Positions 50,104-59,221 of a stretch of 64,000 nucleotides of DNA are shown one piece after another. The translations under genes were made by a program, and so were the position numbers. This stretch comes from Actinocrinis sp035653575 (GTDB taxonomy: Bacteria; Actinomycetota; Actinomycetes; Streptomycetales; Catenulisporaceae). Where the stretch lies: positions 1 through 64,000 of the forward strand of contig NZ_DASRBQ010000119.1 of assembly GCF_035653575.1 (NCBI RefSeq), read 5' to 3'. The notes under the pieces are model-generated. The model was not told the DNA's origin and made no database searches. It worked only from the letters and a program-made list of their open reading frames with translations. Position 1 is the stretch's first letter. Every line of letters begins with the position of its first letter.

Positions 50104-51531
50104 ATGCGCCTCCTGCCGAGCCTCACCGGTCCGACCGCAGACGAGCCCGCCGCGATCCAGGTAGCCGGACATGCCACGTCACGCGCGCAGCTACTCGAAG
50201 CGGCCGGGGCGGTCGCCGCGCAGATCGCCGGGGCACCGGCCGTCGCCGTCCACGCAGCCGCCCGCCTGGAGACCGTCATCGCCGTCCTCGGCGGGATGCT
50301 CGCAGGCGTGCCCGTCGTCCCGGTGCCGCCGGACTGCGGCCCGGCCGAGCGCGACCACGTACTACGCGACTCGGGCTCGGCCGCTCTTCTGGCAGCCGAC
50401 ACCGACGTGTGGCCGGATTGCGGTGTGCCCGTCGTCCCGGTCGGTGCCTCAGCGCACACGCACGCATCGGCGTCCTTTGCCGGACCATCGGCCGACGCAG
50501 CAGCGCTCATCCTGTACACCTCAGGCACCACGGGAGCGCCTAAGGGCGTCCCGATCACCGCAGACGCCATCGCGGCCGACCTCGACGCACTCGCCGACGC
50601 CTGGCAGTGGACCGCCGATGACACGCTCGTGCATGGCCTGCCGCTCTTTCATGTCCACGGGCTCGTGCTCGGCGTCCTCGGCGCGCTGCGCACCGGCTCA
50701 CGGCTGGTGCACACCGCGCGTCCGACCGCGTCCGCGTACGCCGCAGCAGCCACCGCAACCGCCCATCCTGGAACACTCTTCTTCGGCGTGCCGACCGTTT
50801 GGTCCCGACTCTGCGCCGATCCGGGATCCGCAAAGGCGCTCTCCACCGCCCGGCTGCTCGTCTCCGGCTCCGCCGCGCTGCCTGCCCCCGTGTTCGCCGA
50901 ACTCGAAGCCCTCACCGGGCACCGCGCAGTCGAACGTTACGGCATGACCGAAACGCTCATCACGCTCTCCACCCGCGCCGACGAACCGAACCGCAAGCCC
51001 GGGACCGTGGGCCACCCCATCGCCCCCGTCGTTACCAGGCTCGTCGCCGAAGACGGCTCGCTGATCACGCGTGACGGCGCGACGGTAGGCGAACTCCAAG
51101 TGCGCGGTGCGACCGTGTTCCACGGTTACCTCGGGCGGCCTGAAGCGACCGCGGCCAGCTTTACGCACGACGGATGGTTCCGGACCGGCGACATGGCGGT
51201 GATCGAACCGGACGGCACGCATCGCATCGTCGGCCGCGCATCCACCGACCTGATCAAGTCCGGCGGTTACCGCATTGGAGCGGGAGAGGTGGAAAACGCG
51301 CTCCTCGCGCATCCTGCTGTGCGTGAGGCCGCCGTCATCGGCGCGCCGGACGAGGATCTCGGTCAGCGCGTCATTGCATTCGTCGTCGCGGACGGCGTAA
51401 CGGAAACAGAGCTGATCGACTTCGTCGCGAGCAGCCTGTCTGTGCACAAGCGACCGCGTTCCGTGAGCTTTGTCGACGCGTTGCCGCGGAACGCAATGGG
51501 CAAAGTGCGCAAGGATCAGCTTCGGCACTGA
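50104..51531 (+). CDS. AMP-forming acyl-CoA synthetase
   Basis: A 475-aa ANL-superfamily enzyme that activates a carboxylic acid as acyl-AMP and then thioesterifies it to CoA. The P-loop ILYTSGTTGAPKG, the YGMTET motif, the WFRTGDMAV hinge-side Asp, and the C-terminal catalytic Lys in PRNAMGKVRKDQL are all present. It is compact for the family (usually 500-560 aa) because the N-terminal part is short. A long-chain or malonyl/acetate-type substrate cannot be decided. Confidence 0.92.
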   Translation: MRLLPSLTGPTADEPAAIQVAGHATSRAQLLEAAGAVAAQIAGAPAVAVHAAARLETVIAVLGGMLAGVPVVPVPPDCGPAERDHVLRDSGSAALLAADTDVWPDCGVPVVPVGASAHTHASASFAGPSADAAALILYTSGTTGAPKGVPITADAIAADLDALADAWQWTADDTLVHGLPLFHVHGLVLGVLGALRTGSRLVHTARPTASAYAAAATATAHPGTLFFGVPTVWSRLCADPGSAKALSTARLLVSGSAALPAPVFAELEALTGHRAVERYGMTETLITLSTRADEPNRKPGTVGHPIAPVVTRLVAEDGSLITRDGATVGELQVRGATVFHGYLGRPEATAASFTHDGWFRTGDMAVIEPDGTHRIVGRASTDLIKSGGYRIGAGEVENALLAHPAVREAAVIGAPDEDLGQRVIAFVVADGVTETELIDFVASSLSVHKRPRSVSFVDALPRNAMGKVRKDQLRH

Positions 51532-51590
51532 TCCGCCAGACTTGGGCAATCTGATTGCGCCGTCCAGATCCAGCGGTTTGAATGCCCGTG

Positions 51591-52226
51591 ATGACTGATC
51601 TGATCACGCGGCGTCTCGTCCTCCACCGGTTGACGGTTCTGGAGGCGGCACGCATCGTCGGCGGGATCGCCGGTCCCGGGGACGTGTGGGCGGACGGCTT
51701 CCCCGGCGAAGGCGACCGTGACGCTGCGCGCATAGCTGTGAAGGCGGCCAAGGCCCGCGCAGAGGCGCACGCCTTGGTGCACCGGCACAGCTCGGGATAC
51801 CTCGGATCGGAATTCGCCGTGGCTGCGGGGTACGGCTTCCGGCTCATCAACAGCAGCGCGCCGTCCTGCTCATGCCCTGACCAGGGCTTGGCTGCGCTCG
51901 ACGTCGGGCCGTTCACCTGTTACCGCATCGACTGCCGCGCAGACAACACGGCCATAGGCACCATCGGCTTCCACGGTCCGCCGGACATACGGCAACAGGT
52001 CACCATCGGCTACGGTCTCGTACCGCACAGCTGGGGCCTCGGATACGCGACCGAAGCGGTACACGAACTCATCGAGTTCTGCCGCGCGCATCCTGACGTG
52101 CGCAGCATCGCCGCCGACACCGATCACGACAACATCGCCTCGCAGCGGGTGCTGATGAAGTCCGGCTTCAGCGTCGTGAACCGGGATCGCGACCTGATCT
52201 ACTACGAACTCGGACTCGACAAGTAG
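51591..52226 (+). CDS. GNAT N-acetyltransferase (RimJ/RimL type)
   Basis: A 211-aa acetyltransferase. The GNAT core lies in the second half: TIGFHGPPDIRQQVTIGYGLVPHSWGLGYATEAVHEL carries the acetyl-CoA loop (S-W-G-L-G-Y-A), and the final DHDNIASQRVLMKSGF helix-strand is typical. The first 100 residues hold an unusual insert (KAKARAEAHALVHRHSSGYLGSEFAVAAGYGFRLINS) absent from short RimL proteins. An alternative ATG lies 9 nt upstream. Confidence 0.85.
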   Translation: MTDLITRRLVLHRLTVLEAARIVGGIAGPGDVWADGFPGEGDRDAARIAVKAAKARAEAHALVHRHSSGYLGSEFAVAAGYGFRLINSSAPSCSCPDQGLAALDVGPFTCYRIDCRADNTAIGTIGFHGPPDIRQQVTIGYGLVPHSWGLGYATEAVHELIEFCRAHPDVRSIAADTDHDNIASQRVLMKSGFSVVNRDRDLIYYELGLDK

Positions 52227-52254
52227 CAGGCGTAGGCAGCCGCCCGGTTGCGCA

Positions 52255-53625
52255 CTAGGCAGCCACGCGCTTGGCAGCATTCAGCGGGATACCAATCAGG
52301 CTGTGCGCGGCCATCGCATAGTACTTGCCCAGCTCCGCGTCGATCGCCGTCCACTCCGCGTCATCCACCCGTATGGTGCCCGGCAACTGCGGCCTGGCAG
52401 CAAGCATCCTGCGGCGCAAGTAGTTGGCAGGGTGGGTCGAGTCGATCCGCGTACCGCGCTGTTCGTCAAGGCGCATCCGGCGACGCTTCTCGTGCTCCGG
52501 GATCGAGTCAACGTACTCGCGCAGCCGCGGCCACGGATCTCCCTTGAAGCGCTCGGACTTCAACCGGCGCAGGAAGTAGTCGACCGACTCGGCGAGTGCC
52601 AGCCGCTCAGCGAGTGAGATCGCCGCCGCGGACGAGCCGAGCCTCGCGCCTAGTTCGTCGGCCAGGTGCTCGGCGCGTTGCCCGCAGCGCAGGTCAAGTC
52701 GGGTCAGCCAGAAGTAACAACCGAGCGCGACCACGAAGATCGGGCCGCACACCAGAAAGACGAACAGCGGCGTCAGCAAGCTCGCCAGAGTCTGAATGAG
52801 GCCGCTGCGCTCGCGCTGCCTGCGCGCGAAACGCTCGAAGCCGGACTCGCGCGGATTGAACATCTTGACCCACTCGGCCAGCGAACGGCGCGCCATCATC
52901 GCCCAAAGCCCGTGCGTTACGTCCCGGTTGACCTGGTGGCCAATCTCATGGCCCAACAACGCGACGCGCTCTGGACCGGTGAGAACCGACCACAGCGGCA
53001 CACCGAGGGTGACCAGCTTCTTGCGTCGCAACCCGATGTCCCGCGTTGAGGCGTTGAACTGGGCGCCGACGAACACGTAGTCGGGTACCGGCGCCTTCAA
53101 TTGCGCCGCGCAGCGATCGAGGAGGCCGAACAGCGCCGGCGTCTTATCGCGCGTCAGGCATGACTCGTCCAGACCGCGCGGCTTGCGCAACACCCTCAAG
53201 GGCTGCGGCCGCACGGCGAGCGCCAGCAGGATGCCGAAGATTCCGAGCGGCCAGCCCCACCAGTACTTCCCCGACCAGGTCTTGATCGCGAGGATCGAGC
53301 CGATCACCAACGTCACCGTGGCCAGGTGCACTAGCGTCGCGGCGATGGTGACCGCGATCCCGGTCGCAGACGTCGGCCGCAGGTCCTCCGCAGTGATCAG
53401 CTGTTCGCACTGCTGCTCGGCGCGGGTCCGCGCACGTTCCCGGCGGCGCGCGACACGCGGCTTCTCCGGCTTATCGGGCGCAGAGTCGGCATTGAATCCG
53501 CAGCCCTCGCACCACTGCACGAATCTGGCATCGAATTCGCCGGTCCAGCCGCAGTTCGGACACCCGAACGCCACCAGCGTCGGCGTGCCTGTCAGCGCGC
53601 CGGTCCCCTCCTGGCCTATAGTCAC
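52255..53625 (-). CDS. M48-family zinc metalloprotease with N-terminal zinc ribbon
   Basis: A 456-aa membrane protease. Residues 22-42 form a zinc ribbon (C22-P-N-C25 ... C39-E-G-C42), followed by a basic linker and two membrane helices (about 89-112 and 123-138). The peptidase domain has H226-E-I-G-H230 and the third ligand Glu in RAEHLADELGARL. A further hydrophobic hairpin lies between them (LASLLTPLFVFLVCGPIFVVAL). HtpX/Ste24-like proteases clear damaged membrane proteins. The zinc ribbon is an uncommon addition. The GTG start lacks a strong ribosome site. Confidence 0.88.
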   Translation of the reverse strand: MTIGQEGTGALTGTPTLVAFGCPNCGWTGEFDARFVQWCEGCGFNADSAPDKPEKPRVARRRERARTRAEQQCEQLITAEDLRPTSATGIAVTIAATLVHLATVTLVIGSILAIKTWSGKYWWGWPLGIFGILLALAVRPQPLRVLRKPRGLDESCLTRDKTPALFGLLDRCAAQLKAPVPDYVFVGAQFNASTRDIGLRRKKLVTLGVPLWSVLTGPERVALLGHEIGHQVNRDVTHGLWAMMARRSLAEWVKMFNPRESGFERFARRQRERSGLIQTLASLLTPLFVFLVCGPIFVVALGCYFWLTRLDLRCGQRAEHLADELGARLGSSAAAISLAERLALAESVDYFLRRLKSERFKGDPWPRLREYVDSIPEHEKRRRMRLDEQRGTRIDSTHPANYLRRRMLAARPQLPGTIRVDDAEWTAIDAELGKYYAMAAHSLIGIPLNAAKRVAA

Positions 53626-53690
53626 GGCCGAATCCTGCTGCCCCGACCGCTTCTCAGCAACGGGTTTACGTGATCGTTATACGTTTTCTG

Positions 53691-54518
53691 TCATGCCAGG
53701 CCGAGCAGGGCCTCAAGCGCCACCGCGACGCCGTCCTCATCGTTCGATGCGGTAACCCGATCAACGACCGCCAACACGTCGGCGTGTGCGTTGGCGACGG
53801 CGTACGCGGTACCGGCCCAAGTCAGCATCGGCAAATCGTTCGGCATGTCACCGAACGCCACGACGTCTTGCGCGCCGATGCCGAGGCGCGCGCACAGCCA
53901 GGCGAGCGTGCCCGCCTTGGTCGCACCGCGCGGCGCGATCTCCACCAGGCCGCGGCCGCCGGATTGCGAGGCCTCGGCGCGGTCTCCCAGCACGGCGCGC
54001 GCGGCGGCGACCATATCGTCCGCGTTCGCGGTCTCGTCACGGGCGAGCACCTTGATGTACCGGCCGCCGACCGGCCTCGCCAGGGCCAGATCCTCGGTGA
54101 GGATGGCGCTGTCCCCGGAGATCAGGCCGGGCCGGAACGCAGGCTCGCAGAACACCTGGCCGCCGGTCTCCAGCGCGAATCCAGTGAGCGGCGCCAGCAC
54201 CGGCCGCAGGTCGGCCACGATCTCAAGTGCCTGCTCGATCTCGAACGCGTGAACGAGATCCGCGGCTCCGGTCGCCACGTCGAGCACCGCCGCGCCGTTC
54301 GCGCAGATGGCCGTGCTCACGCTGCCGAGCTGCCGGGCCAGTTGCACGACCGTGCGGTGCGGCCGCGCGGTGACCAGCGCCACCTCGATTCCAGCGGCCC
54401 AGCAGGCCTTGAGCACCGCCTGCGTCCGCTCCGATACGCTGCGATCCGAGCGCAGCAGCGTGCCGTCGAGGTCGGTCGCGATCAGCTTGGGAAGGGCCGG
54501 CCCGGATCTTGTGGTCAT
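53691..54518 (-). CDS. HAD-superfamily hydrolase, Cof-like (type IIB cap)
   Basis: A 275-aa phosphatase with all four HAD motifs: ATDLDGTLLRSD (nucleophile and general acid), ALVTARPHR (motif II Thr), Lys in the GATKAGTLAWLC region, and VVAFGDMPNDLPML (metal-binding Asp pair). The alpha/beta cap (residues about 85-195) marks subfamily IIB, which dephosphorylates sugar phosphates and cofactors such as FMN or PLP. The substrate is unknown. Confidence 0.92.
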   Translation of the reverse strand: MTTRSGPALPKLIATDLDGTLLRSDRSVSERTQAVLKACWAAGIEVALVTARPHRTVVQLARQLGSVSTAICANGAAVLDVATGAADLVHAFEIEQALEIVADLRPVLAPLTGFALETGGQVFCEPAFRPGLISGDSAILTEDLALARPVGGRYIKVLARDETANADDMVAAARAVLGDRAEASQSGGRGLVEIAPRGATKAGTLAWLCARLGIGAQDVVAFGDMPNDLPMLTWAGTAYAVANAHADVLAVVDRVTASNDEDGVAVALEALLGLA

Positions 54519-54587
54519 CCTTGGATTCTGCCAGGCGCGCCGCGTCGACCGACCGGGCGGTGCGCGACCTTCCCGCCTGGTCGCAGA

Positions 54588-56162
54588 TCAGACGACGTTG
54601 ACTGTGATCTGGTGGTAGCCGGTAGCGCCATCAGGCACGACGTCCTGCACCGTGGACGTTTGCACCGTACCGGTCCCATCGGTCGCACGGACCGCGACCG
54701 TATGCCTGCCGCGGGGCGCGTTCTGCCACGTGTACGACCACTGACGCCACGTGTCCGGAGTGTCCGACGTCGCAAGCGTCGCCTCCACCCACGGCTGACC
54801 GTCGATCTGCACTTCTACCGCCGCGACACCGCGGTGTGTTGCCCAAGCGACCCCGGCGAGCGTGACCGTCCCGGCCGAAACGGAGGCGCCCGAAGCCGGC
54901 ACGTCGATGCGGGACGCGGTCTTCACCGGCGCCTGCTGCGCCCAACCTCGAGCCACCCAATATCCGGCATTGGACGCGAACGTGGTCAGCTCCAGATCGA
55001 CGACCCACTTGGTCGCCGAGACGTACCCGTAAAGGCCGGGCACGAGCATCCGGCACGGAAAACCATGCTCAATCGGGAGCGCCACGCCGTTCATCGCCAC
55101 CGCGAGCATCGACTCACGGCCATCGAGCACTGCGTTAACCGGCGTGCCGATCGTCATCCCGTCGCTCGACGTGGACAGGATCTGATCGGCACCTGACTTG
55201 ACGCCCGCTTGCCGCAGCAGCGGTGCGAGCGGCGCTCCGATCCAGCGCGCATTGCCGCAGTAATCGCCGCCGACCGGGTTCGAGACACAAGTCAGCGTGA
55301 GGTCGTGTTCCTCCAGCGGCATCTTCAGCAGTTGCTCGAAGGAGATCTCCAACGGCCTGGCCACCATGCCGTGGATACGCAGCATCCACTTCGAAGGGTC
55401 AAGCTGCGGTACGGATAAGGCCGTGTCGACGCGGTAGAAGTCGGCGTTCGGTGTGAAGAAGGGGCCGAGACCCGAGACGTTCGGGTGCGTTGACGTCGGC
55501 ATCGCAGCCAGCGGCTGCACCGGAGCCGGGATCTTCACCGCCGCACGCGCAGGCGCCGCGTTGTATCGCGAATCAATCCAGCTCTTCGCGCCGAAGCCGC
55601 CCACAGCCGCACCGGCTGCGGTACCGAGCAGTGCACCGAGGAACCGGCGCCGCTCGGCCGGCCCGGCATACTCCGCGTCGTTTTCGGCAGCCAGCCGGTT
55701 CAGCCAGCGCAGCACCGCCACCGCCGTGCCACCCGCGAACAGCGAGGGGAAGAGCGAGCCGGTGTTCGCGTTCGGCCGGGTCGCCGCCGCGATGATCCCG
55801 ACCACGCCGAATCCGGCCGCGATGAAGCTCGCGAAGGTCAGATGCCGGCGTGCGAGCACGCCCGCCGCTGCGGATACCAGCGCGAGGATCACGTACACGC
55901 CGGTGAGCAGCGCGGTCTTGTCGTGTGTGCCGAATTCGCGGATGGCGAACTCCTTGACCGCGGTCGGGGCCAGGTCGATCGCCCACTCGCCGACCGCCAC
56001 GGCCGGCGCGCTGGGCGCTCCCGCGAACACGGCGACCAGCTCTCCGACCGCCAGCGCGGCCCCGCCGGCCAGCAGGCCGCTGAGCGCGCCGAGCGCGATC
56101 CCGCGCCGCCCCATCGGCTCCGGCTCCTCCGTGCGGTCGCCCACCACCACCGCGTCGTCCAT
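54588..56162 (-). CDS. Membrane-anchored sulfite oxidase-like molybdopterin oxidoreductase
   Basis: A 524-aa protein with four to five N-terminal membrane helices (residues about 17-195), then a periplasmic sulfite-oxidase-type catalytic domain. That domain carries the molybdenum-ligand Cys in LTLTCVSNPVGGDYCGNARWIGAPL (read around TCVSN) and HGFPCRMLVPGLYGYVSATKWV. A C-terminal Mo-co dimerisation (Ig-like) domain follows (GTVTLAGVAWATHRGVAAVEVQIDG). No heme domain is present. The start was set at ATG 56162 (MDDAVVVG); a frame extension to 56234 looks non-coding. Natural substrate and electron acceptor are unknown. Confidence 0.9.
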   Translation of the reverse strand: MDDAVVVGDRTEEPEPMGRRGIALGALSGLLAGGAALAVGELVAVFAGAPSAPAVAVGEWAIDLAPTAVKEFAIREFGTHDKTALLTGVYVILALVSAAAGVLARRHLTFASFIAAGFGVVGIIAAATRPNANTGSLFPSLFAGGTAVAVLRWLNRLAAENDAEYAGPAERRRFLGALLGTAAGAAVGGFGAKSWIDSRYNAAPARAAVKIPAPVQPLAAMPTSTHPNVSGLGPFFTPNADFYRVDTALSVPQLDPSKWMLRIHGMVARPLEISFEQLLKMPLEEHDLTLTCVSNPVGGDYCGNARWIGAPLAPLLRQAGVKSGADQILSTSSDGMTIGTPVNAVLDGRESMLAVAMNGVALPIEHGFPCRMLVPGLYGYVSATKWVVDLELTTFASNAGYWVARGWAQQAPVKTASRIDVPASGASVSAGTVTLAGVAWATHRGVAAVEVQIDGQPWVEATLATSDTPDTWRQWSYTWQNAPRGRHTVAVRATDGTGTVQTSTVQDVVPDGATGYHQITVNVV

Positions 56163-56445
56163 GTCCCTGCGCGCCTCGCTCGCCTTCACAGCAGTCCGCC
56201 GGCATGCCGCCGGTACACCTCCATCCTCTCCCACGGCCCGCGCCGATCCAGGGGTTCATTCATTACGGTCCGCGGATGATCGGGCGGCCGCCTGGGGCGT
56301 TGCGCGCATCGGGCGGCCGGTTCGGGTACCGACGCGGGGCCGGCAGAGCGTCGATGCGGCACCGACGCGGCACCGGCTCGCCTCCGCGGCAGGAAGCTGC
56401 CACGCTTCGTTTTCGCTTCCCCGCGCGATTGTCGGAGGCCCCGGC

Positions 56446-56451
56446 TACGGT
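56446..56451 (+). promoter_or_regulatory. Leaderless promoter of the beta-propeller gene
   Basis: TACGGT ends 7 nt before ATG 56459. Confidence 0.5.
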
Positions 56452-56458
56452 GGGCGAT

Positions 56459-57544
56459 ATGACCGATACCTTGCTGCTCGCCGGCACCCGAAAGGGGCTG
56501 CTGCTCGCGCGCCGGCGAGGCGGTTCCTGGGAGACCGAACCGCTCGCCCTGCCGATGACGGCCGTCTACGCGGTCGGGATCGACACCCGCCGCCCCACCC
56601 CGCGCCTGTTCGCCTCGGCGACCAGCGAGCACTGGGGCCCGACCATCCTGCACTCGGACGACCTCGGCCGCAGTTGGAGCGAACCGGACCACGCCCCGGT
56701 CGCCTTCCCCAAGGACCTCGACGTAGCCCTCGGCCGGGTCTGGCAGATCCAGCCGGGACCCGCCAACGAGCCCGACGTCGTGTACGCCGGCACCGAGCCC
56801 GCCGCGCTATTCCGCTCCGAGGACGGCGGCGTCAACTTCGAACTGGTCCGCCCGCTGTGGGAGCACCCGCACCGGCCGCAGTGGGGAGCCGGCTTCGGCG
56901 GCCAGGCCATCCACACCGTCATCCCGCACCCGATCGATCCACAGCGGGTCCTGATCGCGCTGTCCTCAGGCGGCGTCTACCGGACCTACGACGGAGGGCA
57001 GAGCTGGGCGGCGGCGAACGCCGGGATCAAGGCGACCTTCCTGCCCGAGGAACAGCGCTACCCCGAGTTCGGCCAATGCGTCCACAAGGTCGCCCAGGAC
57101 GCCGAGGACCCCGAGCGGCTGTACCTCCAGAATCACAACGGCGTCTACCGCAGCGACGACTGGGGCGGCAAGTGGGTCTCGATCGCCGACGGACTGCCCG
57201 GGGAGTTCGGCTTCGCGATCGTGGCCGATCCGAACCGCGGCGGGCACGCGTACGTCTTCCCGCTGGTCTCCGACTACTCGCGGTTCACCCCGGACTTCCG
57301 CTGCCGGGTCTACGGCACCACCGACGCCGGTGAGACCTGGGCCGAGGTCGGCGCGGGACTGCCGGAGAGCGACTTCTACTCCCTGGTGCTGCGCGACGCC
57401 TTCAGCTGCGACGCCGCCGAGCCGCTCGGCCTGTACCTGGGAACCCGCTCCGGCGAGCTGTACGCGGGCGGAGCCGGGGGCTGGGAGCGAGTCGCGGCCA
57501 ACCTGCCGGACGTGCTGTCCGTGCGCGCGACGGCGCTGGCGTGA
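56459..57544 (+). CDS. BNR-repeat/sialidase-like beta-propeller protein
   Basis: A 361-aa cytoplasmic beta-propeller. Asp-box-like turns recur: HSDDLGRSW, RSEDGGVNF, RTYDGGQSW, RSDDWGGKW and GTTDAGETW, about one per blade. It lacks the sialidase Arg triad context and any signal peptide, so glycosidase activity is unlikely; such proteins probably act as scaffolds or carry out another unknown reaction. The family commonly pairs with a MoaD/ThiS-type gene, as here (29 bp downstream). Confidence 0.87.
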   Translation: MTDTLLLAGTRKGLLLARRRGGSWETEPLALPMTAVYAVGIDTRRPTPRLFASATSEHWGPTILHSDDLGRSWSEPDHAPVAFPKDLDVALGRVWQIQPGPANEPDVVYAGTEPAALFRSEDGGVNFELVRPLWEHPHRPQWGAGFGGQAIHTVIPHPIDPQRVLIALSSGGVYRTYDGGQSWAAANAGIKATFLPEEQRYPEFGQCVHKVAQDAEDPERLYLQNHNGVYRSDDWGGKWVSIADGLPGEFGFAIVADPNRGGHAYVFPLVSDYSRFTPDFRCRVYGTTDAGETWAEVGAGLPESDFYSLVLRDAFSCDAAEPLGLYLGTRSGELYAGGAGGWERVAANLPDVLSVRATALA

Positions 57545-57573
57545 GGCGAAGCGAGCGGTGAAGGGCTGAGTTC

Positions 57574-57882
57574 ATGACTGTCACCCTGCAGCTGCCCGGG
57601 GCGCTGGCCGGCTACGCGGGCGGCCGCCGCGAGGTCAAGGTGGAGGTCGCGGCGCCCGACGAGCCGGCCGAGGGCCCCAGCCCGACCGTGGCCGGCGTCC
57701 TCGACCGGCTTGCCGCCGACCTGCCCGCCCTCGAGCGGCGGATCCGCGACGAGAACGCGGTGATCCGCCGCCACGTCAATGTGTACGTGGACGGCGCGGA
57801 CATCCGAACCCTGTCGGGCGCTGAAACCCCGGTGCCCGACGGGGCGGTGATCGACATCATCGCCGCAGTGAGCGGCGGCTGA
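57574..57882 (+). CDS. MoaD/ThiS-family sulfur carrier protein
   Basis: A 102-aa beta-grasp protein starting MTVTLQLPGALAGYAGGRRE and ending VIDIIAAVSGG, with the Gly-Gly C-terminus that is adenylated and thiocarboxylated by an E1-like enzyme. In place of the usual 80-90 aa it has an insert around residues 25-35 (VAAPDEPAEGPSP). It follows the beta-propeller gene, so the pair probably works in one sulfur-transfer step. No activating enzyme lies nearby. Confidence 0.88.
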   Translation: MTVTLQLPGALAGYAGGRREVKVEVAAPDEPAEGPSPTVAGVLDRLAADLPALERRIRDENAVIRRHVNVYVDGADIRTLSGAETPVPDGAVIDIIAAVSGG

Positions 57883-57904
57883 CGACGCCGGGCCCGTTGC
57901 GCGG

Positions 57905-58051
57905 GGCACGCGCCGGGGCTGGCGGCTGACTGGTTAGGCGCCAGTCGGCTGGTGTCGCCATGGCACCGGACGCCGAGGGCACGCGCCGAACCTCGGCGTG
58001 CTCAGGCGCCGGTCACCCTTGCCCTGCCTGTCGCGCTGGAGGCACGCGCCG
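57905..58051. repeat. GGCACGCGCCG repeated three times in an intergenic region
   Basis: The 11-mer occurs at 57905-57915, 57978-57988 and 58041-58051 in the 274-bp space between the convergent sulfur-carrier and sigma-factor genes. A hairpin GACTGG - 7 nt - CCAGTC (57928-57946) lies between the first two. No gene or promoter was recognised there. Confidence 0.6.
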
Positions 58052-58156
58052 GACGTGGCGGCTCGTCGACTGGCTGGTCACGTGCTGGCCAGATCGTGCC
58101 TGCCCCGGCCCGTCGTGCTGAGCTCGCGCCGGGCTTGGTGGCCCGGCGACGGCAGC

Positions 58157-59215
58157 TCAGGCGCCGGTCGGCTCGTGCCTGCCCGGCACCTCACGCCGCG
58201 GCAGGTATGTGCTGACCGCGCCGCCGGCCACCCGACCCAGCTTCTCCGGGTTGACCACGGCGTACGCCTCGACGATCCGGCCGTCCGCGATCTCGAAGGC
58301 CATGACGCCCATCGCCGCGCCGGTCTTGTCAACGAGCACCAGGCCGGGCGCGCCGTTGACCTCCGCCTCGCGCATCTCCAGCCCGGACTCCGGATCGAGC
58401 CACCGGGTGAGGCCGCTGACCAGCCGCGCCACCCGGTCCGCGGTGAACACCGGCTGAGCGCCCGCGCGCACGATGCCGCCACCGTCCGAGTGCCAGACGA
58501 CGTCCGGGTCCAGCACGGCCATCAGCCCGGAGATGTCGCCGGTGAGGGAGGCCGCCGCGAAGGCCGCGACGACCTTCCGGTGCTCGGGCCGGTCGAGCCG
58601 GCGCCAAGGACGGTCCGACGGGCCCGAGCCGGCCGCGGCGTCCGCCGTCGCATCCTGCTCGGCGTCCGCCCAGGCCTCAGGTTCCGCCCAGCTCACGCTC
58701 GCGCCGCTGGTCCCCTCGCGCACCCGGCGCCGCGCCCGCGAGGCCAGCTGCCGCACCGACTCCGGCGTGCGGCCCAGCGCCTCGGCGATCTCGCCGAACC
58801 CGACCGCGAACACGTCGTGCAGCACGAACGCCACGCGCTCGGCCGGGCTCAGCTGCTCCATGACCGCGAGCATCGCGTAGGAGACGGACTCGCCGAGCGA
58901 GGCCGCGTCCTCCGGACCCGGCTGGCGGTCCACGGCCGAAATCGAAGGCTCCGGCAGCCACTCGCCGAAGTAGGCCTCGCGCCGTGCCCGCGCCGATCCG
59001 AGCTGGTCGTAGCAGATCCGAGTGACGACCGTGGTCAGGAACGCACGCGGCTCCTGCACCGCGGACCGGTCCGTGCTCTGCCAGCGCAGCCAGGCGTCCT
59101 GGACCGCGTCCTCGGCGTCCGCGAGCGATCCGAGCAGCCGATAGGCGACGGCGGAGAGGTAGCGGCGGTGCTGTTCGAAGTCCGTGCCTTCATCAATCGT
59201 CTGTTCCCCGGTCAC
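58157..59215 (-). CDS. ECF sigma factor with C-terminal SnoaL-like domain (ECF41/SigJ-like)
   Basis: A 352-aa RNA polymerase sigma factor. Region 2 is DFEQHRRYLSAVAYRLLGSLADAEDAVQDAWLRW, the linker carries the ECF41 hallmark WLPEP, and region 4 is LSPAERVAFVLHDVFAVGFGEIAEALGRTPESVRQLASRARRRV. The C-terminal SnoaL-like domain has the DGGG motif (HSDGGGIV) and ends TYLPRREVPG; in ECF41 factors this domain replaces a separate anti-sigma factor. The start is GTG 59215, 6 nt after a -10 box. No carboxymuconolactone decarboxylase or oxidoreductase target gene, the usual ECF41 neighbour, is adjacent. Confidence 0.92.
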   Translation of the reverse strand: MTGEQTIDEGTDFEQHRRYLSAVAYRLLGSLADAEDAVQDAWLRWQSTDRSAVQEPRAFLTTVVTRICYDQLGSARARREAYFGEWLPEPSISAVDRQPGPEDAASLGESVSYAMLAVMEQLSPAERVAFVLHDVFAVGFGEIAEALGRTPESVRQLASRARRRVREGTSGASVSWAEPEAWADAEQDATADAAAGSGPSDRPWRRLDRPEHRKVVAAFAAASLTGDISGLMAVLDPDVVWHSDGGGIVRAGAQPVFTADRVARLVSGLTRWLDPESGLEMREAEVNGAPGLVLVDKTGAAMGVMAFEIADGRIVEAYAVVNPEKLGRVAGGAVSTYLPRREVPGRHEPTGA

Positions 59216-59221
59216 CCCCAC

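Noticed and set aside
52255..53625. Broken gene or frameshift
   Set aside because: The unusual zinc-ribbon N-terminus raised the question, but the frame is continuous and all M48 ligands are present.
56459..57544. Secreted sialidase
   Set aside because: Asp-box turns are present, but there is no signal peptide and no Arg triad or Tyr/Glu nucleophile pattern, and the gene pairs with a sulfur carrier.
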